Shown: one piece after another, positions 5,458 to 8,860 of the stretch
How positions within the stretch are numbered: position 1 is the first letter of the stretch
How the letters are laid out: every line of letters starts with the position of its first letter
Source: Clostridia bacterium
GTDB lineage: Bacteria > Bacillota > Clostridia > Oscillospirales > Acutalibacteraceae
Direction: 5' to 3'
Length of the DNA: 8,860 bases
Assembly: GCA_017424125.1 (NCBI GenBank)
Contig: JAFPBM010000139.1
Location: 1-8,860 of the forward strand
The notes under the pieces: model-generated
What the model was told of the DNA's origin: nothing
What the model saw: only the letters and a program-made list of their open reading frames with translations
Database searches by the model: none
Position numbers and translations under genes: made by a program

Positions 5458-5603
5458 ATGTGTTTTTTTAGCATATTTAGCGCATTTTTTGTTGCATAAA
5501 TTAATTTTTATGCAAATTATGCACTAAATTATGAATTATTTGCATATTTTTCAAAATTTGAGCCTATTTTTTGATTTTTTTGAGAATAAATATGCAAAAA
5601 GTG
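5458..5603. promoter_or_regulatory. AT-rich spacer before argG with TGCATA/TATGCA motifs
   Basis: No gene is seen here. The stretch is very AT-rich and repeats one short word on both strands: GCATAT 5471-5476, TGCATAAA 5493-5500 facing TTTATGCA 5507-5514, TTATGCA 5517-5523, TGCATA 5541-5546 and TATGCA 5591-5596. The facing pair is an inverted repeat with a 6-bp centre. Arginine genes in Firmicutes are often controlled by ArgR/AhrC at AT-rich imperfect palindromes (TGAAT and ATTCA type), and TATGAATTATTTGCATA (5530-5546) loosely resembles one. The match is imperfect, so an ArgR site is a suggestion only. Confidence 0.4.
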
Positions 5604-5632
5604 TTGACATTGACGCTTTGCGGTTATATAAT
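5604..5632 (+). promoter_or_regulatory. Promoter of argGH
   Basis: A perfect -35 TTGACA (5604-5609), a 17-bp spacer and a perfect -10 TATAAT (5627-5632), full sigma-A consensus. Transcription should start near 5639, leaving a leader of only about 30 bases. That is too short for a T-box or riboswitch, so any control probably acts on the DNA upstream. Confidence 0.92.
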
Positions 5633-5657
5633 AAATCGCGTACTTAAAAATTTGTTT

Positions 5658-5662
5658 GGAGG
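5658..5662 (+). promoter_or_regulatory. Ribosome binding site deciding the argG start
   Basis: GGAGG lies seven bases before the ATG at 5670. It fixes this start over an in-frame TTG at 5571 that lies upstream of the promoter. Confidence 0.9.
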
Positions 5663-5669
5663 TTCCTTT

Positions 5670-6884
5670 ATGAATAAGGAAAACATTAAAAAGGTTGTTC
5701 TCGCCTATTCGGGCGGACTTGATACGTCGATTATCATTCCGTGGCTTAAGGAGAACTATAATAACTGTGAAGTTGTTGCCGTTTCGGGCAACGTTGGTCA
5801 GGCAGATGAACTTGAAGGCCTTGAAGAAAAGGCAATTAAAACAGGTGCATCTAAACTTTACGTTCTTGACCAAACCGATGAATACGTTGACGAATACATA
5901 ATCCCCACCATGAAGGCGGGCGCCGTTTACGAAGATTATCTTCTCGGCACAAGCCACGCTCGTCCCTGCATTGCAAAAGGACTTGTTGAGATTGCAATAA
6001 AAGAAGGTGCAGACGCTATTGTTCACGGCTGTACGGGTAAAGGTAACGACCAAGTTCGTTTCGAACTTGCCATTAAGCACTTCGCGCCCAATATGCCGAT
6101 TATCGCACCTTGGAGAGAGTGGGACATCAAATCGCGTGAAGAAGAGATTGAGTATGCGGAAGCACACAACATTCCTCTTAAGATTAACCGCGAGACCAAC
6201 TATTCAAAAGATAAAAACCTCTGGCACTTATCGCACGAGGGTATGGACCTTGAAGATACCGGTAACGAGCCGCAATATGAGAAGCCCGGATTTCTTGAGA
6301 TGGGCGTCTCCCCTATTGCCGCTCCCGACAAGCCGACCTATATTGAACTTGATTTTGAACAGGGCGTTCCCACCGCGCTTGACGGCGTAAAGATGACCGC
6401 TAAAGAAATCATTCTCAAACTCAATGAACTCGGCGGTGCAAACGGTATTGGTATCATTGATATCGTTGAAAACCGTCTTGTCGGTATGAAATGCCGCGGC
6501 GTTTACGAAACCCCCGGCGGTACCATTCTTTACAAAGCACACTCGGTGCTTGAGAGCATCTGCCTTGACAAGATGACTCTCCACGAAAAGCAGAAACTTT
6601 CTATCACCTTTGCCGAACTTGTTTACAACGGTCAATGGTTTACACCTCTGCGTGAAGCACTTTCTGCTTTTGTTGACAAGACACAGGAAACCGTTACAGG
6701 TAAAGTAAGACTTAAACTTTACAAGGGCAACATTATTAACGCGGGCGTTTGGAGTCCTTATTCACTCTACAGCGAAGAGATTGCAACATTCGGTGAGAGT
6801 GATTATGACCAGCGCGATTCTGCAGGATTTATCAATCTTTACGGTCTGCCCATTAAGGTTAAAGCAATTGTTGACGGCAAGTAA
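5670..6884 (+). CDS. argG: Argininosuccinate synthase
   Basis: A 404-residue cytoplasmic enzyme, normal length for the family, joining citrulline and aspartate with ATP to give argininosuccinate, AMP and pyrophosphate, the penultimate step of arginine synthesis. The N-terminal ATP pyrophosphatase motif AYSGGLDTS is at residues 12-20, and the nucleotide-binding [13 protein letters not shown] at 120-132. Further family blocks include TSHARPC (94-100), which ends at C100, and APWREW (146-151). The start follows GGAGG and gives an N-terminus beginning just before the ATP loop, as expected. Codon use is strongly biased: none of its ten arginines uses CGA, fitting high expression. argH follows after 10 bases, so the two form one operon under the consensus promoter at 5604-5632. 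Confidence 0.98.
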   Translation: MNKENIKKVVLAYSGGLDTSIIIPWLKENYNNCEVVAVSGNVGQADELEGLEEKAIKTGASKLYVLDQTDEYVDEYIIPTMKAGAVYEDYLLGTSHARPCIAKGLVEIAIKEGADAIVHGCTGKGNDQVRFELAIKHFAPNMPIIAPWREWDIKSREEEIEYAEAHNIPLKINRETNYSKDKNLWHLSHEGMDLEDTGNEPQYEKPGFLEMGVSPIAAPDKPTYIELDFEQGVPTALDGVKMTAKEIILKLNELGGANGIGIIDIVENRLVGMKCRGVYETPGGTILYKAHSVLESICLDKMTLHEKQKLSITFAELVYNGQWFTPLREALSAFVDKTQETVTGKVRLKLYKGNIINAGVWSPYSLYSEEIATFGESDYDQRDSAGFINLYGLPIKVKAIVDGK

Positions 6885-6894
6885 GGTGAAATAA

Positions 6895-8274
6895 ATGGCT
6901 AAGATGTGGGCTGGTCGCACAAGCGGCGCTACCGAAAAATTAGCCGATGATTTCAACTCTTCCATCTCGTTCGACAGTCGAATGTATAAACAGGATATTA
7001 AAGGCAGTATGGCACACGCGGCTATGCTCTCGGCACAAAAAATAATATCCGACCAAGACGCAAAAACTTTGATTGACGGACTGTCAGACATTCTCGAGGA
7101 TATCGAAACGGGCAAGTTACCGATTGATATGGAATGTGAAGACATACATATGTTTGTCGAACAGGTACTGACAGAACGGCTTGGCGACGTTGGAAAGAAA
7201 CTCCACACCGCCCGAAGCCGAAACGACCAAGTAGCACTCGACATCCGAATGTATCTGCGAGATGAATGTGAAGAAATTACGGCTCTTATTAAAAACTTAA
7301 TAACAGCGCTAAAGACGCAAGCAGAAACGGAAAAGGAAACCATTATGCCGGGATACACCCACCTGCAGCGCGCACAACCCGTCACCTTTGCGCATTACCT
7401 TTTAGCATACGCTATGATGCTACTTCGCGATTGCGACAGAATAGCCGACTGCAAAAAACGTATTAACGTATCTCCCATTGGCTGTTGTGCCCTTGCGGGA
7501 ACGACGTATAATACCGACCGACGATATGAAGCCAAGGCACTCGGGTTTGACGGCATTTGCCTTAACAGCCTTGACGGCGTTTCGGACCGTGATTTTTGTG
7601 TGGAACTGCTATCCGATATATCAATACTTATGATGCACCTCTCTCGATTCGCTGAAGAAATTATTCTTTTTTCAAGTTGGGAATTCAAATTTATTGAACT
7701 TTCGGATGCGTACACAACAGGTTCTTCCATTATGCCGCAGAAGAAAAATCCGGATATGGCAGAACTTGTAAGGGGTAAAACCGGCAGGGTTTACGGCGAC
7801 TTAATTGCGCTGCTTACAACCCTCAAAGGTTTGCCCCTGGCATACAACAAGGATATGCAAGAGGATAAAGAGGGCGTGTTTGACGCTTGTGACACCGTTA
7901 AGATGTGTCTTAAGGTCTTTACCGGTATGATTGAAACAATGTGTGCTAACAAGGATAATATGTTAGCCGCCGCACAAAAAGGTTTCATAAATGCCACCGA
8001 CCTTGCGGACTACCTTGTTAAAAAGGGACTGCCTTTCCGCAGTGCTTACAAAATTTCTGGCGAGATTGTGGCGCTTTGCATTAAAGAAAACACAGTGCTT
8101 GAAAATCTTCCTCTCGAAACCTACAAAACGTTTTCAGATTTATTCGAAGACGATTTGTATGAAGACATCTCGCTTAAGACCTGCGTTGAAAAACGCATTA
8201 GCGAGGGCGGAACTTCGGTTTCATCTGTCAATGCACAGATTGAATATATAAATGAAAAATTATTAAGCATATAA
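6895..8274 (+). CDS. argH: Argininosuccinate lyase
   Basis: A 459-residue cytoplasmic enzyme of the fumarase/aspartase superfamily that splits argininosuccinate into arginine and fumarate, the last step of the pathway; it normally works as a homotetramer. The N-terminus MAKMWAGRTSG is typical. The three conserved active-site regions are intact: HTARSRNDQ (104-112), GYTHLQRAQP (153-162, with H156) and the signature GSSIMPQKKNP (276-286) holding the catalytic serine loop. Length is normal. The ATG is 10 bases after the argG stop, and AAGGTGA overlapping that stop serves as ribosome site. Unlike argG, it uses CGA for 8 of 19 arginines, suggesting weaker codon selection or a different history. 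The solute-binding gene follows after 22 bases with no terminator between. Confidence 0.98.
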   Translation: MAKMWAGRTSGATEKLADDFNSSISFDSRMYKQDIKGSMAHAAMLSAQKIISDQDAKTLIDGLSDILEDIETGKLPIDMECEDIHMFVEQVLTERLGDVGKKLHTARSRNDQVALDIRMYLRDECEEITALIKNLITALKTQAETEKETIMPGYTHLQRAQPVTFAHYLLAYAMMLLRDCDRIADCKKRINVSPIGCCALAGTTYNTDRRYEAKALGFDGICLNSLDGVSDRDFCVELLSDISILMMHLSRFAEEIILFSSWEFKFIELSDAYTTGSSIMPQKKNPDMAELVRGKTGRVYGDLIALLTTLKGLPLAYNKDMQEDKEGVFDACDTVKMCLKVFTGMIETMCANKDNMLAAAQKGFINATDLADYLVKKGLPFRSAYKISGEIVALCIKENTVLENLPLETYKTFSDLFEDDLYEDISLKTCVEKRISEGGTSVSSVNAQIEYINEKLLSI

Positions 8275-8296
8275 AAAAAGAAAGGTTATGATTATT

Positions 8297-8860
8297 ATGA
8301 AAAAGTTTTTAGCAATCGTTTTAGCAGCACTTCTTATGCTTTGCTGCCTCACAGGATGCGGTGAAAAAGGAAAGACACTTGCAGAAGTTAAAGAAGCAGG
8401 CGTTATAACAATGGCTACAAGCCCCGACTTCCCTCCTTTTGAAAACCTTGACGGTACAGAAGTTGTTGGTATTGAAGTTGACGTTATGAAACTCGTAGCA
8501 AAAGAACTTGGCGTTGAACTCAAGATTGAGCAGATGGATTTTGACTCTGTTCTTCCCGGTGTTCAGGCAGGTAAGTTCGACGTTGGTGTTTCGGGTATTT
8601 CGGTAACACCCGCTCGTGAGAAAAACACACTCTTTACAGACCCCTACTGCCTTGCAGCACAGGCAATCGTTGTTATGGAAGACAGCGCTGTCAAAACAAA
8701 GGCCGATTTAGAGGGCAAAAAGATTTCCGTTCAGACCGCTACTACTGCTGAAGAATATTGTATGGGCGAAGGATACGACGTTTCGGCTTTTGCTGCAAAC
8801 AGCGACGCTGAAACAGCACTTACAACAGGCAAGGTTGATGCTTGGGTTATCGACGACTTA
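8297..8860 (+). CDS. Amino acid ABC transporter solute-binding lipoprotein, 3' end cut
   Basis: 188 residues are visible, about 70 percent of the usual 260-280. Residues 1-20 form a lipoprotein signal ending in the lipobox LTGC, so C21 should be lipidated and the protein tethered outside the membrane. The mature part is a family 3 periplasmic-binding fold (SBP_bac_3): SPDFPPFE (42-49), VVGIEVDVMKLVA (56-68), SGISVTPARE (99-108, with R107 expected to hold the substrate carboxylate) and FTDPYC (113-118), then a hinge and VDAWVIDD (180-187), whose aspartates should bind the amino group. Substrate is probably a polar amino acid; arginine, citrulline or cystine cannot be told apart. I prefer the ATG at 8297, 11 bases after AAAGG, over one at 8288 only two bases away from it. 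It may be co-transcribed with argGH. Its permease and ATPase are presumably beyond the window. Confidence 0.93.
   Translation, partial: MKKFLAIVLAALLMLCCLTGCGEKGKTLAEVKEAGVITMATSPDFPPFENLDGTEVVGIEVDVMKLVAKELGVELKIEQMDFDSVLPGVQAGKFDVGVSGISVTPAREKNTLFTDPYCLAAQAIVVMEDSAVKTKADLEGKKISVQTATTAEEYCMGEGYDVSAFAANSDAETALTTGKVDAWVIDDL

Noticed and set aside
5493..5514. Inverted repeat TGCATAAA / TTTATGCA as a terminator or attachment site
   Set aside because: The stem is AT-rich with no T-run after it, and there is no integrase or other mobile gene. A protein binding site is the better guess.
5571..5669. N-terminal extension of argG from an in-frame TTG at 5571
   Set aside because: It lies upstream of the consensus promoter, has no ribosome site, and would add 33 residues not expected in the family. 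GGAGG before the ATG at 5670 fits.
5633..5669. T-box or riboswitch in the argG leader
   Set aside because: The predicted leader is only about 30 bases, with no stem-loop and no terminator.

Overview
The window looks like chromosomal DNA from an anaerobic Firmicute of the class Clostridia, probably an Oscillospiraceae-like or related gut lineage. This is inferred from moderately AT-rich DNA, AGGAGG-type ribosome binding sites, TTGACA/TATAAT promoters with 17-bp spacers, a short YtrA-type GntR regulator with its ABC exporter, and a DUF1700/DUF4097 pair. No phage, transposon, CRISPR, tRNA or rRNA was seen. The species cannot be named from the sequence alone.

Layout. Every gene left of about 3,800 is on the minus strand and every gene right of it is on the plus strand. 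The minus-strand half holds three transcription units. Nearest the divide is a compact Sfp-type 4'-phosphopantetheinyl transferase (3226-3783). Next is an XRE helix-turn-helix protein carrying four membrane helices (2587-3180), with its own promoter inside the end of the transferase gene and a strong terminator directly after its stop codon. Last is a tightly packed operon of a GntR/YtrA-type repressor (2124-2492), an ABC ATPase (1414-2127), a six-helix ABC-2 permease (602-1432) and an unrecognised secreted protein (1-589, cut by the window edge). The operon promoter contains three copies of an 8-bp half-site that overlap the -10 box and the expected start of transcription, as expected for autoregulation.

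The plus-strand half starts with a DUF1700 membrane protein (3907-4476) and a membrane-anchored DUF4097 protein (4473-5417) with a regular ENG repeat of about 20 residues, closed by a clear terminator. An AT-rich spacer with several TGCATA/TATGCA motifs follows. Then come the last two enzymes of arginine synthesis, argG (5670-6884) and argH (6895-8274), and a lipoprotein that binds an amino acid for an ABC importer (8297 to the window end).

How the genes work together. argG and argH convert citrulline plus aspartate to arginine and fumarate, and the solute-binding lipoprotein next to them suggests a linked uptake function. The YtrA-type ABC unit, the membrane-bound XRE protein and the DUF1700/DUF4097 pair all resemble modules that other Firmicutes use at the cell envelope, so the left two thirds may be an envelope-response neighbourhood (inference). 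The most striking regulatory structure is at 3805-3872: the transferase and the DUF1700 operon diverge from two consensus promoters whose -35 boxes lie in the two arms of one perfect 20-bp palindrome. I found no clearly new system. The best leads are this palindrome, the three-half-site operator and the unknown secreted protein.
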